From NCBI GenBank assembly GCA_024123915.1, contig CP099650.1, positions 7,254,001 to 7,318,000 on the forward strand: a stretch of DNA of 64,000 nt. Reading direction: 5' to 3'. Each line of letters starts with the position of its first letter. Position 1 is the stretch's first letter. The stretch comes from Oxalobacteraceae bacterium OTU3CAMAD1. GTDB taxonomy: Bacteria > Pseudomonadota > Gammaproteobacteria > Burkholderiales > Burkholderiaceae_D. Shown piece after piece: positions 32,945 to 44,798 of the stretch. Below the pieces are notes generated by a model that worked only from the letters and a program-made list of their open reading frames with translations, was not told the DNA's origin and made no database searches. The translations under genes and the position numbers were made by a program.

Positions 32945-34147
32945 TTAGACTTCTTTGGGCTTGGCCGCTTCGCGGCGGTTGAAGCCCGCCACCATATCGA
33001 AGCGGAACAGACGGCATTCGAGCGCGCCGTTAAAGAACGGCGTCTTGCGCGATTCCTTCAGGCGCAGCATCTTCGGCAGCCCCAGGTCGGCGGTGAACAG
33101 GAACACCGTCCAGCCGGCGAAGCGCTGCTTGAGCGTGGTGCTCAGCGCGGAATAGAAGCCGCTGGCCAGTTCGTCCTCCGGCAGCGAGCTGTCGCCGCGC
33201 ACGCCGATACGCTCGCCGTACGGAGGATTGGTCAGCAGGATGCCCGGCTGCTCGGTCGGCGCCTTCACTTCCTGCGCCTCGATCTGCTTGAGCGGCACGT
33301 CGAACATGATGCCGGCGCACTTCAGGTTATGGCGGGTCATCGCCACCATGTCGCCCGAGATGTCGGAGCCAAAGATGGTCGGCGATTCCGGCAGCGGATT
33401 GGCCTTGATCGAATTCTTCATCTCGTTCCACGGCGCCGGATCGAAGTCGTTGAACGCTTCGAAGGCGAAACGGCGGCGCGCGCCCGGCGGGATGCCCTGC
33501 ACCATTTGCGCCGCTTCGCACAGGATGGTGCCGGAGCCGCACATCGGGTCGAACAGCGGCATGCCAGGCTTCCAGCCCGACACGCGCAGCAGGCCGGCGG
33601 CCAGGTTCTCGCGCAGCGGCGCGTCGCCGGTTTCCTCGCGCCAGCCGCGCTTGAACAGCGCCTCGCCCGAGGTGTCCAGGTAGATGATGAACTGGCGCGC
33701 GTCGAGGAAGCCGACGATGCGCATGTCCGGTTCCTTGGTGTTGACCGACGGACGCTTGTCGAACTGGTCGCGGAAACGGTCGCAGATCGCGTCCTTGATC
33801 TTCAGCGTGGTGAACTCCAGGCTTTTCAGCGGGGATTTGACGGCGGTGACGTCGACACGGATCGTGTGGTCGTAGGTGAACCAGTCTTCCCACTGCTGCG
33901 CCAGCACCAGGTCGTAGATGTCGTTCTCGTTCTGGTAGCCGGTGACGGCCATGCGCATCAGCACGCGCGAGGCGATCCGCGAGTGCAGGTTGATGCGGTA
34001 GGAGTCCAGCAGGTCGCCGGAGCAGTGCACGCCGCCGGGAACCTGGTTGTGCACCTTCATGGTGGTGCTCAGGAGGGCGATTTCGCCCAGTTCTTCGGCC
34101 AGTGCCGCTTCCATGCCGCGCGGGCATGGGCAAAAATAGGATGCCAT
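32945..34147 (-). CDS. THUMP-domain RNA guanine methyltransferase (RlmL-like)
   Basis: 400 aa, N-terminal ferredoxin-like and THUMP domains followed by a Rossmann methyltransferase. FDPMCGSGTILCEAA is the SAM-binding motif and LTNPPYGER the N-P-P-Y catalytic motif of N2-guanine methylases. It corresponds to the RlmL half of E. coli RlmKL, which methylates G2445 of 23S rRNA; the RlmK half is absent, as usual outside gammaproteobacteria. ATG at 34147 follows AAAGGT. Exact target site is inference. Confidence 0.9.
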   Translation of the reverse strand: MASYFCPCPRGMEAALAEELGEIALLSTTMKVHNQVPGGVHCSGDLLDSYRINLHSRIASRVLMRMAVTGYQNENDIYDLVLAQQWEDWFTYDHTIRVDVTAVKSPLKSLEFTTLKIKDAICDRFRDQFDKRPSVNTKEPDMRIVGFLDARQFIIYLDTSGEALFKRGWREETGDAPLRENLAAGLLRVSGWKPGMPLFDPMCGSGTILCEAAQMVQGIPPGARRRFAFEAFNDFDPAPWNEMKNSIKANPLPESPTIFGSDISGDMVAMTRHNLKCAGIMFDVPLKQIEAQEVKAPTEQPGILLTNPPYGERIGVRGDSSLPEDELASGFYSALSTTLKQRFAGWTVFLFTADLGLPKMLRLKESRKTPFFNGALECRLFRFDMVAGFNRREAAKPKEV

Positions 34148-34208
34148 AGGTGTACCTTTTGTCCGTTGAAAAACCAAAAACCGTTACTTCGTTTGCTACG
34201 GTGCTGCT

Positions 34209-34811
34209 TTACTTCTGCATTGCGCGTTCCAGGAAGTCCAGGCGGTCCTGGCCCCAGAAGCTTTCCCCATCGAGCACATACCACGGCGAGCCGAATACAT
34301 TGGCGGCGGTGGCGTCCTCGGTGTTGCGGTCGTACTCGGCCTGCACGCTGGCCGTCTCCGACGATTTGATCAGCGAGCGGCCATCGAGGTCGCAGCCGCC
34401 GGCGATCTGCGCCAGGGTGTCCTCGTCGCCGATGTTCTTCTCTTCGGCCCACAGGCCGCGCATGATGGCGCCGGCCAGTTCCAGCGCGACGTCGACGCCG
34501 TGGGTCAGGCGCGCGGCGATCACCATGCGGTTGGCCAGGTCGGGCGACACCGGGAAAAACTTCGGCTGCACGTTCATCGGCACGCCGAGGAACTCCGACC
34601 AGCGGGTCAGTTCGACCAGCCGGTAGGCCTGGCGCTGCGGCGCGCGCTTGGCCAGCGGCAGGCCGCCGGAGACGCCGAACACCTTGCCCAGGTCGAAAGG
34701 ACGCACCTCGACTTGCACCGCGTGCTGGCGCGCCATCGCGATAAAGCGCTCATGTCCCAGATAGGTCCACGGCGAGTGAATGGCGAAAAAATACTGACAG
34801 ACTTTGCTCAT
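34209..34811 (-). CDS. DsbA-family 2-hydroxychromene-2-carboxylate isomerase-like protein
   Basis: 200 aa, thioredoxin fold of the HCCA isomerase/kappa-GST class. The start MSKVCQYFFAIHSPWTYLG has the Ser (HSPWTYLG) that positions glutathione in this family, and no CxxC is present, so it is not a disulfide oxidoreductase. C-terminal block VFGSPWYVLDGESFWGQDRLDFLE is family-typical. Placed between the hemJ and rlmL-like genes on the same strand, 10 bp from hemJ. In vivo substrate unknown, perhaps glutathione-dependent detoxification. Confidence 0.87.
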   Translation of the reverse strand: MSKVCQYFFAIHSPWTYLGHERFIAMARQHAVQVEVRPFDLGKVFGVSGGLPLAKRAPQRQAYRLVELTRWSEFLGVPMNVQPKFFPVSPDLANRMVIAARLTHGVDVALELAGAIMRGLWAEEKNIGDEDTLAQIAGGCDLDGRSLIKSSETASVQAEYDRNTEDATAANVFGSPWYVLDGESFWGQDRLDFLERAMQK

Positions 34812-34821
34812 GATGCTCCGA

Positions 34822-35238
34822 TCAGAACGGTTTGACGACAACCAGGATCACGATGGCCAACAACATGAACACCGGTACTTCATTAAAGACGCGGAACCAC
34901 TTGTGGCTGCGCGTGCTGACGCCCTTCTCGAACTTCTTCAGGAGCGAACCGCAGGCATGGTGATAGCCGACCACCAGCGCCACCAGCAGCAGCTTGGCGT
35001 GCATCCAACCCGGCATTTTCGCGCCGTACTGCATGTAGACCAAAATCGCGCCGAACACCACGGCGAACACCGACAACCACATCGAAAACCGGTACAACTT
35101 GCGCGCCATGAGCGTCAGGCGCTCGGTGGTGGCGGCGTTGGTTTCCATCGCCAGGTTGACGAAGATGCGCGGCAGGTAGAACACGCCGGCCATCCAGCAG
35201 ATGACGAAGAAAATGTGCAGCGCCTTTATCCAGAGCAT
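34822..35238 (-). CDS. hemJ: Protoporphyrinogen oxidase HemJ-type (CopD family)
   Basis: 138 aa with four transmembrane helices. The start MLWIKALHIFFVICWMAGVFYLPRIFV matches HemJ (UPF0093), including the conserved His in the first helix that would ligate haem. HemJ oxidises protoporphyrinogen IX to protoporphyrin IX in many proteobacteria. It lies 9 bp downstream of proA in the leuS operon. Assignment rests on family resemblance. Confidence 0.82.
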   Translation of the reverse strand: MLWIKALHIFFVICWMAGVFYLPRIFVNLAMETNAATTERLTLMARKLYRFSMWLSVFAVVFGAILVYMQYGAKMPGWMHAKLLLVALVVGYHHACGSLLKKFEKGVSTRSHKWFRVFNEVPVFMLLAIVILVVVKPF

Positions 35239-35247
35239 AGCTATCCT

Positions 35248-36525
35248 TTATTGACGAACTTCACCGTGACCGAATACCACGTATTTCAACGACGTTAAAC
35301 CTTCCAGCCCGACCGGGCCGCGCGCGTGCAGCTTGTCGTTCGAGATGCCGATTTCGGCGCCCAGGCCATATTCGAAGCCGTCGGCGAAGCGCGTCGAGGC
35401 GTTGATCATCACCGACGCCGAATCGACCTCGCGCAGGAAGCGCATGGCGTCGCTGTGGTCCTCGGTGATGATGGATTCCGTGTGCTTGGACGAGTACCGG
35501 TTGATGTGCTCCATCGCCTCGTCGATGCCGTCGACGATCTTCACCGACAGGATCGCGGCCAGGTACTCGGTCGACCAGTCCTCCTCGGTGGCGGCCGCCA
35601 GATGCGGGTAGCCGGCCGCCGACAGGATCGCCAGCGCTTCGGCATCGGCGCGCAACTCGACTTCCTTGGTGGCGTACAGTGAGGCCAGTTGCGGCAGCAC
35701 CGTCGGCGCGATCGCGCGCGCCACCAGCAGTGTTTCCATCGTGTTGCAGGTGCCGTAGCGGTGGCACTTGGCGTTGAAGCCGATGTCCACCGCCTTTTTC
35801 AGATCCGCCTTGGCGTCGATGTAGACGTGGCAGATGCCGTCCAGGTGTTTGATCATCGGCACGGTCGCCTCTTCCATCAGGCGCGCGATCAGGCCCTTGC
35901 CGCCGCGCGGCACGATCACGTCCACATACTCCGGCATGGTGATCAGCGCACCCACGGCGGCGCGGTCGGTGGTATCGACCACTTGCACGCCGTCTTCGGG
36001 CAGGCCGGCGCCGGCCAGGCCTTCCTTGACCAGTTTTGCCAGGGCGCGGTTGCAATGGATCGCTTCCGAGCCGCCGCGCAGGATGGTGGCGTTGCCGCTC
36101 TTGATGCACAGCCCCGCCGCGTCGACGGTAACATTGGGACGCGATTCGTAGATGATGCCGATCACGCCCAGCGGCACGCGCATCTGGCCGACCTGGATGC
36201 CCGACGGGCGGAATTTCAAACCGGAGATCTCGCCGATGGGATCGGACAGCGCGACGATCTGGCGCAGTCCCTCGACCATTGTGGCGATGGCTTTGTCCGA
36301 CAGCGCCAGGCGGTCCAGCATCGCCGGGGCCAGGCCGTTGGCGGCCGCCGCGTCCATGTCGAGCTGATTGGCAGCGCGCAGCTGGTCGGCGTCGCGTTCG
36401 ATGGCGTCGGCGATCAGGGTCAGCGCGCGGTTGCGCGTGGCGCTGTCGGCACGGGCAATCGCGCGCGATGCCTTGCGCGCCTGCTGGCCCAGTTGTTCCA
36501 TGTAGTGCTTGATATCCATGTTCAT
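35248..36525 (-). CDS. proA: Gamma-glutamyl phosphate reductase
   Basis: Second enzyme of proline synthesis, reducing glutamyl 5-phosphate with NADPH; 425 aa, cytoplasmic. Family motifs include [20 protein letters not shown] and the catalytic cysteine in [14 protein letters not shown]. Length equals the family norm (about 417). Two in-frame ATGs (36525, 36519) are close; a GTGGGA precedes both. Located between holA and hemJ. Confidence 0.96.
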   Translation of the reverse strand: MNMDIKHYMEQLGQQARKASRAIARADSATRNRALTLIADAIERDADQLRAANQLDMDAAAANGLAPAMLDRLALSDKAIATMVEGLRQIVALSDPIGEISGLKFRPSGIQVGQMRVPLGVIGIIYESRPNVTVDAAGLCIKSGNATILRGGSEAIHCNRALAKLVKEGLAGAGLPEDGVQVVDTTDRAAVGALITMPEYVDVIVPRGGKGLIARLMEEATVPMIKHLDGICHVYIDAKADLKKAVDIGFNAKCHRYGTCNTMETLLVARAIAPTVLPQLASLYATKEVELRADAEALAILSAAGYPHLAAATEEDWSTEYLAAILSVKIVDGIDEAMEHINRYSSKHTESIITEDHSDAMRFLREVDSASVMINASTRFADGFEYGLGAEIGISNDKLHARGPVGLEGLTSLKYVVFGHGEVRQ

Positions 36526-36553
36526 CCCACGATGTTCACTGCGTTCTTAAACT

Positions 36554-37570
36554 TTAGCCGCGCGCCACTTTCAACGCCAACTGCAGCATGGCGTCCCAGG
36601 CGTCGCCGTTGTACGCCTTGGCGCGCAGGCCCTTGATCATCTTGTCCACCTGCGCCGCTTCCTTCATCGCCGCCTCCAGCGTCGGCAGCGAGATGCGCCG
36701 CAGCGCCGGGTCCATCATGCGCTCTTTCGGCCCCCAGATGCGGTATTCCTTGAGCAGCGCGCCGAGCGGCCTGCCCTGCGCCATGCCCGACTTCAGTTTC
36801 AATAGCGTGCGGATCTCCTCGGACACCGCCCACAGCACCAACGGCAGCGCCTCGCCCTCGCCTTTCAGGCCTTCGAGCATGCGCACCAGCCGCGCCGGAT
36901 CGCCCGACAGCATCGCCTCACTGAGCTTGAACACGTCGTAGCGCGCCACGTTGAGCACCGCGTCGTGCACCTGCTCGTAGGTCAGCTTGCCCGGCTCGTG
37001 CAGCAAGGCCAGTTTCTGGATCTCCTGGTGCGCCGCCAGCAGGTTGCCCTCGACGCGGTCGGCGATGAAGTCGACGCTTTGCCGGTCCGCGCTTTGCCCT
37101 TGCGCGGCCAGGCGCTGGCCTATCCAGTTGGGCAACTGCGCCCGTTCGATCTGCGCGATGTCGATATACACCGCCGCCTGCTGCAGCGCCGCCACCCAGG
37201 CCGCCTTCTGCGTCTGCCAATCCAGCTTGGGCAGGGTGATCAGTGTCAGGTTGTCCGGACTCAGATCCTTCACATAGTTCTGCAGCGCCGCGCCGCCGTC
37301 CTTGCCGGGTTTTCCGGTCGGGATGCGCAGCTCGATGAGCTTCTTATCGCCGAACAGCGACAGCGCCTGGTTGGCCGCCAGCAGCTCGCCCCACTTGAAG
37401 CTGCGCTCGACGGTCAGCACGTCGCGCTCCGAATAGCCCTGCGCGCGCGCGGCGCGGCGGATCTTGTCGGCAGCCTCCAGCGCCAGCAGATGCTCGTCGC
37501 TGGTGATGACGTACAACTGGGACAACGACTTCGTCAAATGGCCGTCCAGCGCTTCCAACCGCAATTGCAT
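36554..37570 (-). CDS. holA: DNA polymerase III subunit delta
   Basis: Clamp-loader subunit that opens the beta clamp, 338 aa. The N-terminal LYVITSDEHLLALEAADKIRRAA and RSFKWGELLAANQALSLFGDKKLIELR blocks are typical for HolA, with the AAA+-like fold and a helical C-terminal collar. Genes lptE and leuS precede it in the order conserved across beta- and gammaproteobacteria (leuS-lptE-holA). Confidence 0.94.
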   Translation of the reverse strand: MQLRLEALDGHLTKSLSQLYVITSDEHLLALEAADKIRRAARAQGYSERDVLTVERSFKWGELLAANQALSLFGDKKLIELRIPTGKPGKDGGAALQNYVKDLSPDNLTLITLPKLDWQTQKAAWVAALQQAAVYIDIAQIERAQLPNWIGQRLAAQGQSADRQSVDFIADRVEGNLLAAHQEIQKLALLHEPGKLTYEQVHDAVLNVARYDVFKLSEAMLSGDPARLVRMLEGLKGEGEALPLVLWAVSEEIRTLLKLKSGMAQGRPLGALLKEYRIWGPKERMMDPALRRISLPTLEAAMKEAAQVDKMIKGLRAKAYNGDAWDAMLQLALKVARG

Positions 37571-37580
37571 AAACGCGCCC

Positions 37581-38204
37581 TTACAGGATCGGCACGGCAG
37601 GTGCCGATTGGGTCGGCGCCGGACTCGGAGTAGAAGCGGGAACCGACATGCGCGTCAATTTGATGGCGGCGATACGGCGCATCATCTGCTGTACCAGGTC
37701 GGTCTGCATGTCCTTGTACAGCAAGGCCTCTTCCTGCTCCTTGGCCAGCAACTGGGTTTCGTTGAAGTCGATCGGGCGGCTCAGCGAGATCGCCGTCGGC
37801 GGCAGCAGCACGGCGCCCTGCTTATCCAGCACGCGGAACACGATGCTGTACTGAAGCAGGTACTGGCGCACGCGGCCATTGCTGTTCAGCGACAGGATGG
37901 TCTTGCTCTTGGTGTGCTCCGGATTGGAAATCACCTCGACGATGCCGTCGGCTTCTTGCGCCGTCTTGACGACGGTGGTGCTGCCGTTGGCGTTGATGTT
38001 GCGCTTCAAATCGACCGCCAGCGGCGACGACTCGGGCAGTCCCACATACATTGTCGGGAACGGCAGTGTGTAATGGCCGCCGTCGCCGCGCAGGTGGAAG
38101 CCGCACGCCGACACCGTCAGCGACAACGCCAGCACGAGGGAGCAAACGCGCGCGTGGGAGCGCGCGCGCTGGAACAACCGGGACCTGCTTGCCATGTTAG
38201 TCAT
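37581..38204 (-). CDS. lptE: LPS assembly lipoprotein
   Basis: Outer-membrane lipoprotein that plugs the LptD barrel; 207 aa. Signal ends in LSLTVSAC followed by GFHLRG, the hallmark of LptE. Start at 38204 (GGCGGA upstream) or at the second ATG three codons later. The C-terminus is Pro/Ser/Ala-rich. Between leuS (22 bp) and holA (10 bp). Its partner lptD is at 54182-56455. Confidence 0.93.
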   Translation of the reverse strand: MTNMASRSRLFQRARSHARVCSLVLALSLTVSACGFHLRGDGGHYTLPFPTMYVGLPESSPLAVDLKRNINANGSTTVVKTAQEADGIVEVISNPEHTKSKTILSLNSNGRVRQYLLQYSIVFRVLDKQGAVLLPPTAISLSRPIDFNETQLLAKEQEEALLYKDMQTDLVQQMMRRIAAIKLTRMSVPASTPSPAPTQSAPAVPIL

Positions 38205-38226
38205 CCGAAATCCGCCCGTTAATCCG

Positions 38227-40905
<2,679 letters not shown>

Positions 40906-40976
40906 TTATACTGGCTCAACCGCCTCCAGCGCACGAGAGTGGCCCCTTGGCCCCGTCCGGACGGTAAGATAACCGC

Positions 40977-41741
40977 ATGCTTTACCGCGAATACCCTCCC
41001 CACCCGGCTTTAAGCGCCCATGTCGACTGCATGTGGACCGCGCGCGTGCCCTCCGTCGCGCCCGGGCGCGCGCATACGCACCGGGTGCTGCCCGACAACT
41101 GCATCGACATCCTGTGGCAGGACGGCGGCCGGCCGGCTTTCGCCGTTGGCATGATGAGCAGCGCCATTCTGGTGGCGAGCGCCGGGCCGGTGGGCACGGT
41201 GGCGGTGCGCTTCAAGCCGGGGGCCGCCGGGGCGTTTCTGGCGACGCCGCTGCACGCGCTGACCGATCAGCGGGCCGATATCGACCTGCTGTGGGTGCGC
41301 AGCGATGCCGACCGGCTGGCCGACGCGCTGTGGACCAAAGAGTTGACCGACCGCGAACGCATTGCATTAATTGAAACGCAGTTATTGCGGCGGCTGCGCC
41401 AGGCCGATTCGGCCGCCTCCACCGGCGAGGCGCTGATTCTGCGCGCGGTCAGCGCCATCGACACCAGCGGTGGCGGTGTGCGGATCGACGATCTGGCGGC
41501 GCGCTTGGGCGTCTCGCGCCAGCACCTGGGCGCGCAGTTCCGCACGCGGGTCGGGCTGTCGCCCAAGCTGTACGCGCGCATTTGCCGCTTCCGCCGGGCC
41601 ACGGCGGCACTCAAGGCGGCGCCGTCGCCGGATTGGGCGCGGCTGGCGCTCGATTGCGGCTACTTCGACCAGTCGCACCTGATCCACGATTTCCAGGAAT
41701 TCGCCGGCAGCGCGCCGGAACGCTTTTTAAGCACCGCCTAG
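40977..41741 (+). CDS. AraC family transcriptional regulator
   Basis: 254 aa with a DUF6597-type N-terminal domain (YPPHPALSAHVDCMW, HRVLPDNCIDILW) and a C-terminal AraC double helix-turn-helix (VRIDDLAARLGVSRQHLGAQFRTRVGLSPKLYARI). It reads away from leuS. The VOC protein gene follows after 82 bp on the same strand and could be its target. Effector unknown. Confidence 0.9.
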   Translation: MLYREYPPHPALSAHVDCMWTARVPSVAPGRAHTHRVLPDNCIDILWQDGGRPAFAVGMMSSAILVASAGPVGTVAVRFKPGAAGAFLATPLHALTDQRADIDLLWVRSDADRLADALWTKELTDRERIALIETQLLRRLRQADSAASTGEALILRAVSAIDTSGGGVRIDDLAARLGVSRQHLGAQFRTRVGLSPKLYARICRFRRATAALKAAPSPDWARLALDCGYFDQSHLIHDFQEFAGSAPERFLSTA

Positions 41742-41823
41742 GCTCCAGCTTCCATTTTTACAATCGCCGGCGCCGCATCTATGCCAAGATGGTGTTTTCG
41801 ACATCGTTACGGAGACTATCATC

Positions 41824-42195
41824 ATGATCAAGGGACTGCGCACGCTGGTTTATCCGGTGGCCGACCTGGCCGCCGCCAAGGAGTGGTACGCGAAGGTGTT
41901 CGATACCGCGCCCTACTTCGACCAGCCTTTTTATGTCGGCTTCAGCGTCGGTGGCTTTGAACTGGGATTGATCCCGAGCGATAAGTTCACCGCCGCCAAG
42001 GCCGGCAGCATGGTGTACTGGGGCGTCGACGACATCCAGGCGGAAGCCGACCGCATCGTGGCGCTGGGCGCCACCGTCGAAGGCGCCATCGAGGACGTCG
42101 GCGAGAACATCAAAACGGTCGAGTTGGCGGACCCGTTCGGCAATTTGCTGTGCCTGATTTACAACCCGCATTTCGACGTCAAAGAAGTACGCTAA
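41824..42195 (+). CDS. VOC (glyoxalase-like) protein
   Basis: 123 aa, one vicinal-oxygen-chelate domain made of two beta-alpha-beta-beta-beta modules: LRTLVYPVADLAAAKEWYAKVF and SMVYWGVDDIQAEADRIVALG, closing with ADPFGNLLCLIYNP. Possible metal ligands include the terminal Glu region, but the enzyme class cannot be named. Downstream of an AraC regulator. A GAGACTATCATC leader gives a weak binding site. Confidence 0.85.
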   Translation: MIKGLRTLVYPVADLAAAKEWYAKVFDTAPYFDQPFYVGFSVGGFELGLIPSDKFTAAKAGSMVYWGVDDIQAEADRIVALGATVEGAIEDVGENIKTVELADPFGNLLCLIYNPHFDVKEVR

Positions 42196-42224
42196 GGCCA
42201 GCGCGCTATGAATCGCCACAGCTC

Positions 42225-42323
42225 CACGTAGGGCGGATTAGGCGGAACGCCGTAATCGGCCATGTGTGAGCCGCCGACGAAGCACGCATTGGCCGATTAC
42301 GCTACGCTAATCCGCCCTACGTG
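42225..42323. repeat. Dispersed palindromic element, copy B
   Basis: Ends CACGTAGGGCGGATTA and TAATCCGCCCTACGTG are perfect inverted repeats, and the interior has further pairing (GTAATCGGCCATG against GGCCGATTACG). Related copies lie at 10892-10975 (same orientation) and 60956-61053 (inverted). It sits in the 213-bp gap before map. No coding capacity; probably a MITE- or REP-like element. Confidence 0.8.
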
Positions 42324-42408
42324 TTTCAGTGGTTTGATGATTCCGTGGTTTCGGCTTTGGGGCCAGTTTGTGGCACACTATGCCCCTTCGAAAAGAAAGA
42401 GGTAGTCC

Positions 42409-43218
42409 ATGTCCCGCCGTAACGCCAATATGATCAAGTCGCCCGAACAAATCGTTATGGCGCGCGTCGCCGCCCAGCTGGCGGCCGACGTGCTGACGAT
42501 GATCGGCCCGCACATCAAGGCCGGCGTGACGACAGCCTACCTCGACCAGCTGTGCAACGACTACATCGTCAACGTGCAGAAGGTCATCCCCGCCAACGTC
42601 GGCTACGGCGGCTTCCCGGCCACCGTCTGCAGCTCGATCAACCACGTGGTCTGCCACGGCATCCCCTCGCCGGAGGAAGTGCTGAAGGACGGCGACATCA
42701 TCAACATCGACGTCGCCGTCATCAAGGATGGCTGGCACGGCGACACCAGCCGCATGTACTACGTCGGCGAGCCGTCGAAGGCGGCGCGCAAGCTGGTCGA
42801 GACGACGTACGCGGCGATGTGGGCCGGCATCCGCGCCGTCAAGCCGCGCGCGACCCTGGGCGACGTCGGTTTCGCGATCCAGACGGTGGCCGAGAAGGCC
42901 GGCTTCAGCGTGGTGCTCGATTATTGCGGCCACGGTATCGGCCAGGTCTACCACGAGGAGCCGCAGGTGACCCATTACGGCCGTCCGGGCCAGGGTGTGG
43001 TGCTCAAGCCGGGCATGCTGTTTACGATCGAGCCGATGATCAACGCCGGCCGCGCGGCCACGAAGGAACTGGACGACGGCTGGACCGTCGAGACGCGCGA
43101 CAAATCGCTGTCGGCGCAGTGGGAGCATATGGTGTTGGTGACCGAGACCGGGTTCGAGGTGTTGACCCTGGCGCCCGGCGAGACCGGCGCCAAGGCGCAG
43201 ATCCCGATTGTCGGTTGA
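42409..43218 (+). CDS. map: Methionine aminopeptidase, type I
   Basis: Removes initiator Met from nascent proteins; 269 aa. All metal ligands of MetAP-Ia are in place: INIDVAVIKDGWHGDTSRM (two Asp), GHGIGQVYHEEP (His), TIEPMINAG (Glu) and QWEHMVLVTE (Glu). CSSINHVVCHGIP is the substrate-loop signature. AAGAGG precedes the ATG. Monocistronic here, without the usual rpsB neighbour; convergent with barstar across a small palindrome. Confidence 0.95.
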   Translation: MSRRNANMIKSPEQIVMARVAAQLAADVLTMIGPHIKAGVTTAYLDQLCNDYIVNVQKVIPANVGYGGFPATVCSSINHVVCHGIPSPEEVLKDGDIINIDVAVIKDGWHGDTSRMYYVGEPSKAARKLVETTYAAMWAGIRAVKPRATLGDVGFAIQTVAEKAGFSVVLDYCGHGIGQVYHEEPQVTHYGRPGQGVVLKPGMLFTIEPMINAGRAATKELDDGWTVETRDKSLSAQWEHMVLVTETGFEVLTLAPGETGAKAQIPIVG

Positions 43219-43239
43219 GTTTTAACCCCGGGCCACACC

Positions 43240-43266
43240 GGGGTCGGACCCGTTGGGTCCGACCCC
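43240..43266. repeat. GGGGTC/GACCCC palindrome between map and barstar
   Basis: Perfect 12-bp arms GGGGTCGGACCC and GGGTCCGACCCC around a GTT loop, 21 bp after the map stop. It would fold into a very stable hairpin in either transcript. Without a T-run it is not a classical terminator. Related palindromes lie at 47022-47051 and 50582-50667 and at the ends of 10854-11021. Confidence 0.7.
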
Positions 43267-43309
43267 ATACCCGCGACTGCGGCGCCGTTCGCGCCTGGCG
43301 GTGCGGGTT

Positions 43310-43636
43310 TTATTTCAGCGTCAGCTTCAAGGCCGGCTTCTCGCCGTAATCCTCATACCGCTCGTTGATGCCGGCCACGCAGTACGTCACCTCTTCCAGG
43401 ATATCCGGCGCGGCGGTTTTCAGCGCCGCGGCGTCCTTGATGACGATCTCCAGCACCTCGTTGGGCTTGAGGCGGAATTTGCTCATGCCGTCGTCGTCGC
43501 GCAGATAGCTCAGGCAATCGACCCACGCGTCCATCGTCGCGCCATACGTGTCGGGAAAGCCCATCGCCGCCTTGCAGGCCGCGTGGAAGCTGCCCATGTC
43601 GGTGATCGCCGCGCCGTTCAATTCTGCGGTTGCCAT
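43310..43636 (-). CDS. Barstar family protein
   Basis: 108 aa, barstar (barnase-inhibitor) fold: DMGSFHAACKAAMGFPDTYGATMDAWVDCLSYL matches the family core including the Tyr/Trp/Asp region that contacts the RNase. No barnase-like gene lies nearby. It overlaps exbD by 1 bp and is last in bamE-dapB-exbB-exbD. Could be an orphan immunity protein or a domesticated RNase regulator. Confidence 0.85.
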   Translation of the reverse strand: MATAELNGAAITDMGSFHAACKAAMGFPDTYGATMDAWVDCLSYLRDDDGMSKFRLKPNEVLEIVIKDAAALKTAAPDILEEVTYCVAGINERYEDYGEKPALKLTLK

Positions 43637-44067
43637 TATTTTTGCTCTTTCTTCGGGTCGGTGACAAAACCCAGTTTCGTTAATCCATTGGTCTGCGCCG
43701 CCGCCATCACCTGCGCCACCACTTCATAGCGGGTGTCCTTGTCGGCGCGCAGTTGCAGCTCCGGCTGCGGGTCCTGCTTGGCCGCTTCGACCAGGCGCGC
43801 CTCCAGCGCCTCCCGTTCGAGCGGCTCGTTGTTCCAGAAAATCTTGCCCTTGCCGTCGATGGCCAGGGTGACAGTGGCCGCCTCGGCCTGCTGCTGGCTG
43901 GTGGGCGCCTGCGCCTTCGGCAGGTCGAGCTTAACCGCGCTGGTGAACATCGGCGCGCCCAGGATGAAAATCACCAGCAGCACCAGCATCACGTCAACCA
44001 TCGGCGTAACGTTGATGTCGGCCATCGGGCCCGGCTGGCGGTGGTGGTTGAATGCGCCAAAGCTCAT
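43636..44067 (-). CDS. exbD: Biopolymer transport protein ExbD/TolR
   Basis: 143 aa, single transmembrane helix near the N-terminus (VDVMLVLLVIFILGAPMFT) with the proton-relay Asp in PMVDVML, followed by a periplasmic domain. Works with ExbB and TonB to energise outer-membrane receptors, or with Tol-Pal. It follows exbB after 44 bp. No tonB gene is present here. Confidence 0.92.
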   Translation of the reverse strand: MSFGAFNHHRQPGPMADINVTPMVDVMLVLLVIFILGAPMFTSAVKLDLPKAQAPTSQQQAEAATVTLAIDGKGKIFWNNEPLEREALEARLVEAAKQDPQPELQLRADKDTRYEVVAQVMAAAQTNGLTKLGFVTDPKKEQK

Positions 44068-44111
44068 GCTTGCTCCCGAGTCAGATTGAGAGTGGGTACT
44101 TACTTGCGCGA

Positions 44112-44798
44112 CTATTTGCCGGCGCGCGCGCCGGTCGTCAGATAGGCGTGCAGGTCGTGCGCGAACGCGTCCAGTTCCGCCAGGGTCAGGCGGTTGACGC
44201 GGTTGAAGGCGTTAAACGCCAGCACCGCCGGAATCGCCACCGTCAGGCCGATGGCGGTCATGACGAGCGCCTCGCCGACCGGGCCGGCCACTTTGTCGAT
44301 TTGCACGGTGCCGCTGGCCGAGACATTGGCCAGCGCGTGGTAAATGCCCCAGACGGTGCCCAGCAGGCCGACGAACGGCGCGGTCGCGCCGATCGACGCC
44401 AGCACGGTCAGGCCGCCTTCGAGACGGTTGGTCGAACGCTGGATCGCCACCCGCAGCACGCGCGTGACTTGCGCGGCGCGGTCCATCTCGCCGCCCAGCG
44501 ACTGGCGCTCGGCCACTTTGATGTGCGCGGCGCCCTGTTGCGCCAGCGGCAGGTAGATTTTTTCCGGGTCCGCCAGTTCCAGCGCGGCCACGCCGTCCCC
44601 CATCGTCGGCGCTTCCCAGAAGGCCTGCACGGCCGGGGAGCTGCGGCGCACGCGCCAGGCCGCGAAGGCCTTCGACAGGATGAAGAACCAGCTCACCAGC
44701 GACATCGCCAGCAGCACGAACGCCACCGCGTGGCTGATGCCGTCGCCCTGCTCCCAGTAATGGGCCAGGGTGAACTGGTTGGCGACGGCGGGCGTCAT
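44112..44798 (-). CDS. exbB: MotA/TolQ/ExbB proton channel protein
   Basis: 228 aa, inner-membrane protein with three helices (about 25-45, 130-155 and 175-200). The family region [17 protein letters not shown] and the C-terminal [23 protein letters not shown] are diagnostic. Forms the proton channel with ExbD. Its ATG overlaps the dapB stop by 4 bp, so its expression is coupled to lysine biosynthesis genes, an arrangement shared by many Burkholderiales. Confidence 0.92.
   Translation of the reverse strand: MTPAVANQFTLAHYWEQGDGISHAVAFVLLAMSLVSWFFILSKAFAAWRVRRSSPAVQAFWEAPTMGDGVAALELADPEKIYLPLAQQGAAHIKVAERQSLGGEMDRAAQVTRVLRVAIQRSTNRLEGGLTVLASIGATAPFVGLLGTVWGIYHALANVSASGTVQIDKVAGPVGEALVMTAIGLTVAIPAVLAFNAFNRVNRLTLAELDAFAHDLHAYLTTGARAGK

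Noticed and set aside
42324..42408. TGGCAC as a sigma-54 promoter before map
   Set aside because: The -12 element (TTGC) is missing at the required spacing.
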